From the NCBI RefSeq assembly GCF_004355005.1, contig NZ_SMSJ01000054.1, positions 1 to 35,522 of the forward strand: a stretch of 35,522 nucleotides of DNA. Direction: 5' to 3'. The translations under genes and the position numbers were made by a program. The notes beneath the pieces were generated by a model, which did no database searches, was not told the origin of the DNA, and saw nothing but the letters and a program-made list of their open reading frames with translations. This document shows positions 16,949 through 26,369 of this stretch, one piece after another. The first letter of the stretch is position 1. Each line of letters begins with the position of its first letter. The DNA is from Dankookia rubra. Its GTDB lineage: Bacteria > Pseudomonadota > Alphaproteobacteria > Acetobacterales > Acetobacteraceae.

Positions 16949-19416
16949 CGGGCTCCGGAGGCCTGGGCGAGCAGGGCCAGCCGCCGCCGCCAGCCGGGCA
17001 TGTCCAGCAGCGGCGCCTCGCCGCGGCGCCAGCCGGCGGGGATTTCCTGCCGCAGCTCGGCCAGCAGGCCACGCGCGCCGGCATCCCGGGCGGCGGCGGC
17101 TTCCAGCCAGAGCATCCAGCGCAGGTCGGCGACGCCCCGGCCGATCTGCAGCAGCCGCAGGTCAAGGTCGGGCACCGCGGCGCAGGCCTCCGGCTGCATG
17201 GGGTAGAGCTGCACGTCGGCCTCCCCGCTGTCGGTCGGGTCGAAGGGGTCGGCGCCGATGGCGCGGCCATGCCATTGCAGGTAGCCGGCCGCGCCGGTGC
17301 GCCACAGGTGGAAGCCGGCCGCGGCCTCGACATCCGGCATGTTGTACAGCCAGGGCGTCGGGCCCGTCTTGCGCCAGCGCTGGATTTCCTGCGCGTCGAT
17401 GCCGAAGCCGGCATTCAGCAGCACCACGTCGAAGAGCCCGAGCAGCTGCCGGTCGGCCGGGCGGTTGAGCTGCCCGGCCACGCGCGCCTTCGCGTCGCCG
17501 AGGCGGATCGCGCCGCGCAGCCGTTCGAGGTCGGCGGGCAGGGAGCCGGGATTGCCCGGCTCGTCGGCGATGCTCCAGACCGGCGCCGGCAGGCCGCGCG
17601 CGGCAAAGCCGGCGGCGACCTGCTGCATCAGCTCCGGCAGCATGGCGATGCCGCGCTGCTCGACCATCCGCTTGACCGGCGTATAGGCCAGCAGGTCCAT
17701 CCCGAGCCCGGCTTCCCGCGCCATGGCGAGGTCGCCGACAATGCCGGCGGGATCGCCCGGCCAGGGCGTGGCGAGCGCCGGGGAAAGCCCGGTCAGGCCG
17801 AGGCCGCGCATGGTCCGCAGCTCGCATTCCATGCCGCGCCGGGCGTCCTGGCCGAGCTCCTGGAACCAGGCCGCATAGGGCGGCAGGTCATGGTAGATGC
17901 CGACTGGCCGGTCGGCCGCGGGCAGCGTCACCGATGGCACCTCGACCACCAGCGGCACGGTAGCCAGGCGGCCGCGGCTCTCGACCACCAGCCGCCCCTC
18001 GTAGCGGCCCGGGGCGGCATCCTCCGGCACCCGGACCAGCAGGTTGAGCCGCCGCGGCAAGCCGGGGCGCAGCGTCATCCGCGCCATCTCGCCGCGCAGC
18101 TGCTCGGCTTCCAGCGTCAGCTGCCCGGCCGCCGGGTTGTGGCGGGTGTAGCGCCAATGGCCCCAGCGCAGCTCGGCCGGCAGGTGGCGGCCGTTGCGCT
18201 CGAGCGGGATGAGGGTGACGCGCGGCGCCGCGTCCGGCTCCGGCGCCGCGACCATCGCGTCGAGCCAGCCGATGGTGCCGCGCGCGATGGCGGGCGGCGG
18301 CGGCAGGGCGGCATCCGGCCGCCAGTCCGCCTGGGCGGGGGCACCCTGCGGCAGCAGCCCGACCGCCAGCGTCGCGGGGGCCGGCCCGGCGCGCGGCCCG
18401 ACCACCGGCCATGCCTCGAGGAAGCGCTCGCGCCGCGCCGCTTCCACCAGCTTCAGCGCCGCCTGGCCGGTGCCGGAAGGCTCGACCAGCATGGCCGAGA
18501 GGTAAGTTGCCTCAATGGTGTTGCCGGCCAGGTCGACGACGATCCGGCCGTCCTTCACCTCGACCGTCTGGGTGAGCAGTCCGCCGCGGCGGGCATAGAA
18601 GGCGGTCCAGGGATCGGTGACGTCCTCCGCTTCCCGCCCGGCGAAGTAGACCTCGCGCAGCCATTCCCCGGGCGTCTTCAGGTACCAGACCGGGGCGGCG
18701 CCGTTGATGAGCACCCGTCGCTGGCGCGGGTGGGGAAGGTATTCCCAGTCGCCCGGATCCTCGGTCCAGAGCGAGACGTCCCAACGGCCGTTCGGCCAGG
18801 GCAGCACGAAGCGCTCGACCCCGCGGAGCCCGGTGCCGATCAGTGGCTGCTGGGACGAACGGCGGATCGGCACGCGCGGGCTGGCGCCGTTCTCGATCCT
18901 CGGGTCCTGGACCGGGACGCGGGCGAAGCCGGGGAAGACCGGCGCGTCGTCCGGCCCGAAGGACAGCGCGGCGACACCGGCGGGCAGCGTCACCGGGGTT
19001 TCGACCCGCAGCGCGGTAATGCGGACCGGCGCCGCGCCGTAGCCGGTATTGACCAGGATGCGGCGGATCGCCGCGGCGTCGAGGAAGCGGCCGGAGGGGG
19101 TGCGCCAGGCACCCGGCGCGGTGCGGATGCGGAAGGGGCCGGGCAGCACGGTCCGTTCCAGCTCGAAGCGCGTGGCGTAGCTGGCAGATTGCGCGTCGTC
19201 GATCCGCAGGACCAGCACGACGGGGTCGGACTGCGGGTTCTCGCCCTCGAGCACCACTTCCTGCGCCGCGGCCAGGTCGCGCGGGCCGTCGAGGCTGAGC
19301 TGGGTGGGGCCGGGCCGGAAGCCCGCCAGGGTCTGTGCCGCGGCGGGGCCGACCAGCCAGGCGGCGAGCAGGACGAGCCGCAGGATGCGGGCGGGGAGGG
19401 TTTCGATCAATCTCAT
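16945..19416 (-). CDS. secreted GH123-like (putative glycoside hydrolase) protein
   Basis: An 823-aa protein with a signal peptide (hydrophobic LRLVLLAAWLVGPAAA, cleavage near residue 27), so it acts in the periplasm or outside. The N-terminal half is beta-rich, with a jelly-roll-like carbohydrate-binding appearance. The C-terminal half, from about VGIYHDLPPYAAWFQELGQD, looks like a TIM barrel with the tandem acidic pair Asp618-Glu619 in PVWSIADEPGNPGS. A neighbouring Asp-Glu pair is the catalytic signature of GH123 beta-N-acetylgalactosaminidases, which use substrate-assisted catalysis. The family link is inferred and no close family member is recognised. The start at 19416 is chosen for the signal peptide; a long open frame upstream is antisense to the GT39 gene. 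Coupling to the ligase gene suggests that it edits or processes the glycan that the ligase handles. Confidence 0.7.
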   Translation of the reverse strand: MRLIETLPARILRLVLLAAWLVGPAAAQTLAGFRPGPTQLSLDGPRDLAAAQEVVLEGENPQSDPVVLVLRIDDAQSASYATRFELERTVLPGPFRIRTAPGAWRTPSGRFLDAAAIRRILVNTGYGAAPVRITALRVETPVTLPAGVAALSFGPDDAPVFPGFARVPVQDPRIENGASPRVPIRRSSQQPLIGTGLRGVERFVLPWPNGRWDVSLWTEDPGDWEYLPHPRQRRVLINGAAPVWYLKTPGEWLREVYFAGREAEDVTDPWTAFYARRGGLLTQTVEVKDGRIVVDLAGNTIEATYLSAMLVEPSGTGQAALKLVEAARRERFLEAWPVVGPRAGPAPATLAVGLLPQGAPAQADWRPDAALPPPPAIARGTIGWLDAMVAAPEPDAAPRVTLIPLERNGRHLPAELRWGHWRYTRHNPAAGQLTLEAEQLRGEMARMTLRPGLPRRLNLLVRVPEDAAPGRYEGRLVVESRGRLATVPLVVEVPSVTLPAADRPVGIYHDLPPYAAWFQELGQDARRGMECELRTMRGLGLTGLSPALATPWPGDPAGIVGDLAMAREAGLGMDLLAYTPVKRMVEQRGIAMLPELMQQVAAGFAARGLPAPVWSIADEPGNPGSLPADLERLRGAIRLGDAKARVAGQLNRPADRQLLGLFDVVLLNAGFGIDAQEIQRWRKTGPTPWLYNMPDVEAAAGFHLWRTGAAGYLQWHGRAIGADPFDPTDSGEADVQLYPMQPEACAAVPDLDLRLLQIGRGVADLRWMLWLEAAAARDAGARGLLAELRQEIPAGWRRGEAPLLDMPGWRRRLALLAQASGAR

Positions 19417-19587
19417 GTTCTGCGGATCGCAACTGCCGTGTCGCTGCCGGATCGCAGCTTTCTCGCGAAGCGATGCAGGATGCAATTCGCCTTTGGCGCG
19501 AGGTGTGCAAGGAGTCCGGCAAGACCGCCGGGCCAGAAGCGCCGGCGAGAGACCCAGCCCGACCGCTGCCGCCAGGACCTGCCCGCC

Positions 19588-21137
19588 ATGCCCCGCGCCG
19601 CCAGCCTGCCCGCCCTGACCCCCGCCGAGACCGTGGCCCTGTCGGTCGAGCGGATCGCCCTCGCCCTGGTGCTGCTGTTCTTCCTCGGCGCCATCCTGGT
19701 CTCCGGCATGAACGGCTACCAGGGCTCGGACGACGCCCGCTACATCGCGGGGGCCGAGGCCTGGCTCGCCGAGGGTGTCCACGTCGCCCGCAACCATTGG
19801 GAGACGCGGCTGCCCTATGTGCTGCTGATCGCCGCCACGGGGACGACGGCGACCGGGGTCCTGGCGCTGCATATCACCCTGGGTATTGCCCTGATCCTGA
19901 TGTCCTGGCGGCTTTCGCGGCCGGTGATCGGGCCGCGCGCCGCGGTGGCCTTCGCCGCGGTGCTGGCGATGGCGGCCTTCACCCAGCAGATCGCCGGGCG
20001 GTTGCAGATCGAGGTGCTGGAATTGCTGCTGGCCGGTGCCGCTTTCTGGCTGGTGCGGCAGCGGATCGGCGGCGCCGGGCTGGCGCAGCTGGTCATCGCC
20101 GGCCTGCTGCTCGGCCTCGCCATCGTCACCCGGCAGACCTCGGCCGCGGTCGCGCTCGGCCTCGGCCTGGCGCTGCTGCTGAGCCGCCGGCTGGCGGATG
20201 CCTGCCTGCTGGCCGCGGTGGCGGCCCTGCCGCTGGTGGCCGAGGCCGCCTTCTACTGGGCCATGACCGGCGACCCGCTGGCCCGGCTGCGGATCGACAT
20301 GGGGCATGTGCTGGTCGAGGGCCAGCCGCTGCCGGGCGGCGTCTCCACCATGGGCAACCCGCTGTTCAACCTGGCGCTCGGCGCGGCCTGGCAGAACACG
20401 ACGCTCGGCATCCTGCACATCCACTGGAGCGTGGACGCCTTCCTGCGCGTAGTGACCTACCCGACCGGGCTGCTGACCTGGGTCCCGGCCCTGGTGCTGC
20501 TGGCCTTCCCCCGCTTCACCTTCGCCGGGCAGCAGCCGGGACTGCGGCGCGACGTTCTCATCATGATGGCCTGCGTCTATGTCGTCGTGGTCTTCGTGCT
20601 GACCCTGGCGCCGGAGCCGCGCTACTTCTCCATGGCGACCTACCTGGCGGCGATGGTGCTGGCGCTCGGCCTGACCCGGCTGGCGGAGCGGCGGCCCGGA
20701 CCGGCGATCCTCGGCATCCTCGGCCTGGCGGCGGCGGGACCGGTCGCCGCCGACCTCAACCCGGCGCCGCGGCCGGTGGTGCCGCAACTGGTCGGGCTGC
20801 TGCAGGGCGGCATCGCCGGCGGCACGCTGCACGTTTCCGGCCCGGTTGAGGCGACCTCGCGCTCCGCGAAGCCGGACTGTCCGGCCGCGTCACCGGCGCG
20901 CCGCCGGCGGCCGGGGCCTATTTCCTCGGCTTCCCCGGCAATGACGGGCTCGACCTGGCGGCGACCTGCCCGGGCGGCGTGGTGCGGCTGCTCGAGGTGG
21001 CGCGCGGCACGGCCTCGCCCAGCCTGGCCTGGGACGCGCTGGAAGTGCTGGGGATCGAGGGGGCGGTGCCGCCCGGGGCCAGGGCCTATCTGCGGCGGGA
21101 ACGCTACGTGCCGGCCCTGTACAAGGTAAGCTGCTGA
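19588..21137 (+). CDS. GT39-like membrane glycosyltransferase, frameshifted near the 3' end
   Basis: The protein has about ten membrane segments and an early luminal loop MNGYQGSDDARYIAGAEAWL, with the Asp48-Asp49 pair typical of GT39/ArnT-like enzymes, which move sugars from polyprenyl-phosphate donors on the periplasmic side. Frame 1 runs from ATG 19588 to a stop at 21129, but after about 20850 its translation becomes Arg/Pro-rich nonsense. In the frame one base back, open after a TGA at 20847-20849, a sensible sequence continues (LALREAGLSGRVTGAPPAAG, then AYFLGFPGNDGLDLAATCPG) to a TGA at 21135-21137. One missing base near 20850-20880 explains this, either a true mutation or an assembly error. 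Corrected, the protein would be about 516 aa. It is divergent from the GH123-like gene (171-nt gap). Confidence 0.75.
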
Positions 21138-21181
21138 GGCGGAGCAGGGCCGGGGAGGAGGCATTCTCCCCGGGCGCCTCA
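21135..21181 (+). terminator. nested hairpin after the GT39-like gene (possible terminator)
   Basis: An inner 8-bp stem, CCGGGGAG (21150-21157) with CTCCCCGG (21166-21173), is enclosed by TGAGGCG (21135-21141) pairing with CGCCTCA (21175-21181). There is no T-run directly after, so termination is less certain than for the two other hairpins listed. The outer arm begins at the stop codon of the corrected frame. Confidence 0.45.
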
Positions 21182-21301
21182 TCTCACGTTTGGGCGTCCG
21201 CAGCCGCCGGGCGGCGGCGGCGGGGCCCGGCGGAAGCCCTGGAGGGTTCCCCTGGCCCTGCCCGCAGCGCATCCTGCCGCCCACGCAGGAGGAACGTGCC
21301 C

Positions 21302-22483
21302 ATGGCCCCGAAGCCCCAGCCCTTCACGCTGGCCGTCGTCGATTCGGCCATCGCCGAACTGCGCGACCGGCTGGCCCGCACCCGGCTGCCGGACCAGGCG
21401 CCGATCCCGCCCGGCGGCGATCCCTGGTGCTACGGCACCAGCGCCGCATACCTGGGCGAGCTTGTCGCGCATTGGCGGGACGGCTTCGACTGGCGCGCCC
21501 AGGAAGCCGCGCTGAACGCCTTCCCGCAGTACAAGGTGCCGCTGCACGGGATCGACCTGCACTACCTGCACGTGCCGGGGAAGGGCCCCAACCCGACGCC
21601 GCTGCTGCTTATGCATGGCTGGCCCGGATCGGTCTTCGAGTTCCTCGACATCATCCCCCGGCTGACCGACCCGGCGGCCTTCGGTGGCGACCCCGCGGAT
21701 GCCTTCACCGTCGTCGCGCCCTCGCTGCCGGGCTATGGCCTTTCCTTCGCCCCGGGGCAGAAGCGCTTCGGCGTGCATGACATCGCCGCCTGCATGGACG
21801 AACTGATGACCGGGGTGCTTGGGTATCGGCGCTACGCGGCGCAGGGTGGCGACTGGGGCGGCTCGATCGCCGCCTGCCTCGGCGCGCTGCATGCGGGGTC
21901 GCTGATCGGCATCCACGTCAACCTGCTGGCCATACGCCGCGACGCCTCGATCTTCGTCGGCGAGCTGTCGCCTGAGGAGCGGACCTACCGGGACGAGCTC
22001 GAGCACTGGCAGAAGGAGGAGACCGGCTATCAGTGGATCCAGGGCACCCGCCCGCAGACCCTCGCCGCGGCGCTCGCCGACAGCCCGGCCGGCCTCGCAG
22101 CCTGGATCGCCGAGAAGTTCCACGCCTGGAGCGACAATGACGGCCGGATCGAAAGCGCCATCGACCGCGACCGGATGCTGGGCAACATCGCGCTCTACTG
22201 GTTCACCGGCTGCATCGGCGCTTCCTTCTGGCCCTACTACGCACGGATGCACGGGCCCTGGCCGATCCCGGATGGCCGCACGGTCGACGTGCCGACGGGC
22301 TATGCGCAATTCCCGCGCGAGATCATGCGGCCGCCGCGCAGCCTGGCCGCGCGCGCCTATACCGACATCCGGCGTTGGACGGTGATGGAGAAGGGCGGCC
22401 ATTTCGCCGCGATGGAGCAGCCGGCGGCGCTGGCCGCCGATGTGCAAGCCTTTTTCCGGTCGTTGCGGGAGTCGAAGGCATGA
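21302..22483 (+). CDS. epoxide hydrolase (alpha/beta hydrolase, EPHX-type N-terminal domain)
   Basis: The 393-aa enzyme opens epoxides to diols with water. An N-terminal epoxide-hydrolase region (FTLAVVDSAIAELRDRLART, RLPDQAP) precedes the alpha/beta hydrolase core. HGWPGS (105-110) forms the oxyanion hole, Asp184 in GGDWGGSIAACLGAL is the nucleophile, and His367 in EKGGHFAAMEQP is the general base. It belongs to the juvenile-hormone/microsomal epoxide hydrolase-like group. The ATG at 21302 is set by AGGAGG ending 9 nt upstream; an in-frame GTG at 21296 is too close to that site. It is the first gene of a four-gene operon, and its stop codon overlaps the next start (ATGA at 22480-22483). Confidence 0.93.
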   Translation: MAPKPQPFTLAVVDSAIAELRDRLARTRLPDQAPIPPGGDPWCYGTSAAYLGELVAHWRDGFDWRAQEAALNAFPQYKVPLHGIDLHYLHVPGKGPNPTPLLLMHGWPGSVFEFLDIIPRLTDPAAFGGDPADAFTVVAPSLPGYGLSFAPGQKRFGVHDIAACMDELMTGVLGYRRYAAQGGDWGGSIAACLGALHAGSLIGIHVNLLAIRRDASIFVGELSPEERTYRDELEHWQKEETGYQWIQGTRPQTLAAALADSPAGLAAWIAEKFHAWSDNDGRIESAIDRDRMLGNIALYWFTGCIGASFWPYYARMHGPWPIPDGRTVDVPTGYAQFPREIMRPPRSLAARAYTDIRRWTVMEKGGHFAAMEQPAALAADVQAFFRSLRESKA

Positions 22484-23499
22484 GGGCGGTGGGTTTCACG
22501 CAGCGGGCGCTGCCGATCGAGCATGAGCGGTCGCTGGTCGATCTCGACCTGCCCGATCCCGGGCCGCCGCAAGGGCGCGACCTGCTGGTGCGGGTCCACG
22601 GCGTCTCGGTCAATCCGCGCGACATGAAGAGCCGCATGACCATGGAGGCCTCGGCCGACAGGCCCGTGGTGCTGGGCTACGATGCCAGCGGCGTGGTCGA
22701 GGCGGTCGGTCCGGACTGCACCTTCTTCCGCCCCGGCGATGCGGTGATGTATGCCGGCGTGCTGGACCGCCAGGGCTCGAATGCCGAGCTGCAGCTGGTC
22801 GATGAGCGGATCGTCGGCCGCAAGCCGGACAAGCTCGACCATCCCGCCGCGGCATCGCTGCCGCTGACGGCGCTGACCGCCTACGAGATGCTGTTCGATC
22901 GCATGCGCATTCCGCGCGACGAGGAGTCGGCCGGCAACGTCCTGCTGGTGATCGGCGGCGCCGGCGGCGTCCCCTCCATCGCCATCCAGTTGGCGCGGGT
23001 GCTGACGCAGGTGACGGTGGTGGCGACGGCTTCGCGGCCCGAGAGCGCGGCCTGGGTGCTGCAATGCGGCGCGCACCACGTGGTCGACCACAGCCAGCCA
23101 CTGCCGCCCCAGGTCGCGGCGCTCGAGGCCGGGCCGATGCCCTGGATCTTCTCGACGCACACGACGCCGGCGCGCTGGGCCGAGATGGCGACGATGCTGG
23201 CGCCGCAGGGCAGCGTCGGCCTGATCGACGACCCGGAGCCGCTCGACCTGCGGCTGCTGAAGTTCAAGAGTGCCGCGGTACATTGGGAGGCGATGTTCAC
23301 CCGGCCGATGTTCGGCACCAAGGACATGGCGCGGCAGCACGCGATCCTGGACGAGGTGGCGGCGCTGGTCGATTCCGGCCGGCTGAAGCCTACGGCTACG
23401 CAGAACTACGGCCGCATCGATGCCGCAAACCTGCGCCGCGCCCATGCGGCGGTCGAGGCGGGGCGCGTGGTGGGCAAGATCGTGCTGGGCGGCTTCTGA
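22480..23499 (+). CDS. MDR-superfamily NADPH oxidoreductase (zinc-type alcohol dehydrogenase family, quinone-reductase-like)
   Basis: The 339-aa protein matches the adh_fam_1 group of medium-chain reductases throughout: VGFTQRALPIEHERSLVDLD at the start, RDLLVRVHGVSVNPRDMKSR, YAGVLDRQGSNAELQLVDER, FTRPMFGTKDMARQHAIL, and the ending VEAGRVVGKIVLGGF. The nucleotide-binding loop is VIGGAGGVPSIAIQLAR, in which a Pro replaces the second Gly-following Gly of the usual GGVGS. The zinc ligands of true alcohol dehydrogenases are not visible, so it is probably a zinc-independent NADPH-dependent enone/quinone reductase. It overlaps the epoxide hydrolase stop by 4 nt and lies 26 nt before the hydratase. 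Confidence 0.9.
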   Translation: MRAVGFTQRALPIEHERSLVDLDLPDPGPPQGRDLLVRVHGVSVNPRDMKSRMTMEASADRPVVLGYDASGVVEAVGPDCTFFRPGDAVMYAGVLDRQGSNAELQLVDERIVGRKPDKLDHPAAASLPLTALTAYEMLFDRMRIPRDEESAGNVLLVIGGAGGVPSIAIQLARVLTQVTVVATASRPESAAWVLQCGAHHVVDHSQPLPPQVAALEAGPMPWIFSTHTTPARWAEMATMLAPQGSVGLIDDPEPLDLRLLKFKSAAVHWEAMFTRPMFGTKDMARQHAILDEVAALVDSGRLKPTATQNYGRIDAANLRRAHAAVEAGRVVGKIVLGGF

Positions 23500-23525
23500 C
23501 GCGGCGCGCTAAGGGGAAAAGACAC

Positions 23526-24302
23526 ATGCCGGACCACGCCGCGGCCGAGGCGGCCGCCATGCTCCACGCCCATTGGCAGGTTCGGAGCCGCATGCCGTCG
23601 CTGCCCGAGATGTTGCGGCCGGCAACCCGCGCGGAGGGCTATGCAATCCAGGCGCGCCTGGTGCCCGGGGAGATCGTCGGCTGGAAGATCGCCGCGACCA
23701 ATGTCGCGGGACAGCGGCACATCAACGTCGATGGCCCGCTGGTCGGCCGCTATGCGGCGGGAATGGTCCTGCCGGACGGCGCCGAGGTCTCGCTGCGCGG
23801 CAATGCCATGCGTGTGGCGGAGCCGGAATTCGCCTTCACCCTGGGGCGTGACCTGGCGCCGCGCGAGGGCGAGTACGCCCTGGCCGAGGTGATGGACGCG
23901 GTCGCCGAGCTCCGCATCGGCATCGAGGTGCCGGACAGCCGCTTCGCCGATTTCACCGCCGCGGGCGGACCGCAGCTGATCGCCGACAATGCCTGCGCGC
24001 TGCTGCACGTGCTGGGCCGGGCCGCCGAGGATTGGCGCGGGCTGGACCTGGCGGCCGCGGGCTGCCTGGCGAAGGTCGGCGCGCGGTACGAGCGGGAGGG
24101 CATCGGCGCCAATGTGCTGGGCGATCCGCGGGTCGCGCTCACATGGATGGTGAACGAGATGACGCGGCTCGGCACCACGCTGCGGGCCGGGCAGTTCGTG
24201 ACGACCGGCACCTGCGCGACGCCGCTGGCGATCCTGCCGGGTGACGAGGTTGCGGTCGATTTCGGCCGGCTTGGCACGGTCTCCGCCCGCTTCGTAGAAT
24301 GA
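23526..24302 (+). CDS. 2-keto-4-pentenoate hydratase / fumarylacetoacetate hydrolase-family enzyme
   Basis: The 258-aa protein belongs to the MhpD/HpcG group, which adds water to 2-oxo-pent-4-enoates in meta-cleavage pathways of aromatic catabolism, or decarboxylates related oxo-acids. Metal-binding acids are visible as Glu99 and Glu101 in VAEPEFAF and Glu134 in GIEVPDSRF; GWKIAATN and VGRYAAGMVLPDG are family landmarks. The C-terminus TGTCATPLAILPGDEVAVDF holds the end of the barrel. It is of normal length for this family. AAGGGG lies 9 nt before the ATG. It is third in the operon, so it probably acts on a product of the upstream steps. Confidence 0.9.
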   Translation: MPDHAAAEAAAMLHAHWQVRSRMPSLPEMLRPATRAEGYAIQARLVPGEIVGWKIAATNVAGQRHINVDGPLVGRYAAGMVLPDGAEVSLRGNAMRVAEPEFAFTLGRDLAPREGEYALAEVMDAVAELRIGIEVPDSRFADFTAAGGPQLIADNACALLHVLGRAAEDWRGLDLAAAGCLAKVGARYEREGIGANVLGDPRVALTWMVNEMTRLGTTLRAGQFVTTGTCATPLAILPGDEVAVDFGRLGTVSARFVE

Positions 24303-24330
24303 GCGCCGAATTCAGGGGAAGCACCGCGGC

Positions 24331-25968
24331 ATGAGCGACGCCGATACCTTCGACTACGTCATCGTCGGCTCCGGCGCCGCCGGCTCGGTGCTGGCCAACC
24401 GCCTCAGCGCCGATCCCAATGTCACGGTCTGCGTGCTGGAGGCCGGGCCGCCCGACCGCAACCCCTTCATCCACATCCCGGCCGGCTTCATCAAGACTCT
24501 GGCCGATCCCGGCGTCACCTGGCAGTTCAAGACCGAGCCGCTGGAGATGACCGGGGGCAGGCGGATCAGCACGGTGCAGGGGCGGACGCTCGGCGGATCC
24601 TCCTCGGTCAACGGGATGATCTACAACCGGGGACAGCCGGCCGACCTCGACAACTGGGCGCAGCGCGGCAACCGCGGCTGGGGCTATGCGGATTGCCTGC
24701 CCTACTACCGCCGGTCCGAGAACCGCATCGGCGTCGGCGGCGACAGCCGCGGCCGGAACGAGGACGGCATCCCGATCACCGACATGGATTGGATCCACCC
24801 GCTGTCCGAGGCCTTCATCAAGGGCTGCCAGGGCATCGGGATTCCGCGCTGCGTCGACTACAACAGCGGCAACCAGGCGGGCGTCGGCTATTTCCAGCGG
24901 GCGATCCGCAAGGGGCGGCGGGTCTCGGCCGCGGTCGCCTTCCTCAAGCCGGCGCTGTCGCGGCCGAACCTCGAGGTGCGGACCAACGCGCGGGCCAGCC
25001 GCATCCTCTTCGAAGGCAAGCGCGCCGTCGGCATTCGATATGTCGCGGCGCCCGGCGCCCCGGCGAAGGAGATCCGCGCAGGGCGGGAGGTGATCCTCTC
25101 CTCCGGCACGGTGAACACCGCGCGGCTGCTGCAGGTCTCGGGCGTCGGGCCGGCCGACCTGCTCGGTGCGCTCGGCGTGCCCGTCGTGCATGAACTGCGC
25201 GGCGTCGGGTCGAATTTCCGCGACCACTATGCCTCCCGCTTCGTCATGCGCGCGAAGCCCGGGGTCGAGACGCTGAACGAGCTGGCGCGCGGCCTCAAGC
25301 TCGGCGGGCAGATCGCCCGCTGGGCGATGGGCAAGCCGAGCATCCTGGCGACCGCGCCCTCCCACGTACATGTCTTCTGGAAGAGCTTCGAGGGGCTGGA
25401 CGAACCCGACCTGCAATGCGTCTTCACCCCCGGCTCCTATGCCGAGGGCAAGGTCTACGTGCTGGACGAGATTCCCGGGGTGACCGCCGGCGCCTGGCAG
25501 CACCGGCCGGAGAGCACGGGCTGGGTGCGCGCCCGCAGCACCAACGTCTTCGACGACCCGGAGATCAACCCGAACTACCTCTCGGACCCGATGGACATCC
25601 GCGTCCATCTCGGCGGCATGCGGCTGCTGCGGCGGATGCTCGGCACGCCCGAGCTCGGCCGCTACGTCGATGCCGAGACGCTGCCCGGCCCCGAGGTGCA
25701 GACCGACGACGAGCTGCTGGACTTCGCCAAGCGCAACGGCAGCACGACATACCACCTGATCGGCACCGCGCGGATGGGGCCCGAGACCGACCCGAGCGCC
25801 GTGGTCGGCGACCGGCTGCTGGTGCATGGCATGCAGGGGCTTCGCGTCGTCGATGCCTCGATCATGCCGGGCATGCCGAGTGCCAATACCTATGCGACGA
25901 CGCTGATGATCGCGGAGAAGGCGGCCGACTTCATCCGCGGGCGGGAGATGGTGGCGGAGGCCGCCTGA
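24331..25968 (+). CDS. GMC-family FAD-dependent oxidoreductase (choline-dehydrogenase-like)
   Basis: The 545-aa flavoenzyme oxidises alcohols and passes electrons to FAD. The ADP-binding loop is YVIVGSGAAGSVLANRL, followed by VLEAGP, and the GMC signature is QGRTLGGSSSVNGMIYNRG. The catalytic pair is His475 in TTYHLIGTARMG and Asn519 in MPGMPSANTYATTLM. There is no signal peptide, so it is cytosolic or loosely membrane-linked. Length is normal, and it ends the operon 28 nt after the hydratase gene. The substrate is unknown; in this company an alcohol formed from an epoxide-derived diol is a reasonable guess, not a reading of the sequence. Confidence 0.93.
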   Translation: MSDADTFDYVIVGSGAAGSVLANRLSADPNVTVCVLEAGPPDRNPFIHIPAGFIKTLADPGVTWQFKTEPLEMTGGRRISTVQGRTLGGSSSVNGMIYNRGQPADLDNWAQRGNRGWGYADCLPYYRRSENRIGVGGDSRGRNEDGIPITDMDWIHPLSEAFIKGCQGIGIPRCVDYNSGNQAGVGYFQRAIRKGRRVSAAVAFLKPALSRPNLEVRTNARASRILFEGKRAVGIRYVAAPGAPAKEIRAGREVILSSGTVNTARLLQVSGVGPADLLGALGVPVVHELRGVGSNFRDHYASRFVMRAKPGVETLNELARGLKLGGQIARWAMGKPSILATAPSHVHVFWKSFEGLDEPDLQCVFTPGSYAEGKVYVLDEIPGVTAGAWQHRPESTGWVRARSTNVFDDPEINPNYLSDPMDIRVHLGGMRLLRRMLGTPELGRYVDAETLPGPEVQTDDELLDFAKRNGSTTYHLIGTARMGPETDPSAVVGDRLLVHGMQGLRVVDASIMPGMPSANTYATTLMIAEKAADFIRGREMVAEAA

Positions 25969-26369
25969 CGTCCCGCTGCGCATGAGGCACGCGGTGCGAA
26001 TGGAAGGTGCTGCGCTTTGCCCTTGGGCTGTTCGACCACCACCGGCAGGCGCTGCGATGCGTCGGTGGCCGATCGATCAGCAGTCGTGCTCGGTCCGCAG
26101 GACGGTTGCGGCATCGGTGATTTCCCGACGCATTCACGCAGGCGAAGGTGCCATGGCATCGCGGGGTGAACATAGTCGGCCTAAGCCCCCGTCAGGTCCA
26201 TCCAGCTTCCACATCCTCACGCCTGGGACATTTGACGTGGCGCATTTGTCTTCGCCCAACCGGCGGCAAGACTGATTGGCCTGCCCTCGATTGCAGAGGA
26301 TTGCCGGGAGGTCTGACGTTACATCCTCATTTATTTGTCATGCCAATCGAATAGTATGAATATACATCA
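25969..26369. other. gene-free stretch before the protease relic
   Basis: No credible gene. Open frames (for example 25982-26275) have no recognisable family and look random. GC content falls towards the right end. The last 60 bases hold AT-rich runs (ATTTATTTGTCA, AGTATGAATATACATCA) just before the relic's start, which could have been its promoter. Confidence 0.35.

Noticed and set aside
17269-19587. Long plus-strand open frame running into the GT39-like gene
   Set aside because: It is the antisense shadow of the GH123-like gene; GC-rich DNA gives long mirror frames, and the GT39 start at 19588 is supported by its membrane topology.
20847-20860. Possible programmed -1 frameshift in the GT39-like gene
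   Set aside because: No slippery heptamer or downstream pseudoknot was visible; a mutation or sequencing error is simpler.
25890-26275. Small open frames on both strands after the GMC oxidoreductase gene
   Set aside because: No conserved motif, no ribosome site that I would defend, and codon use that does not match the neighbours.
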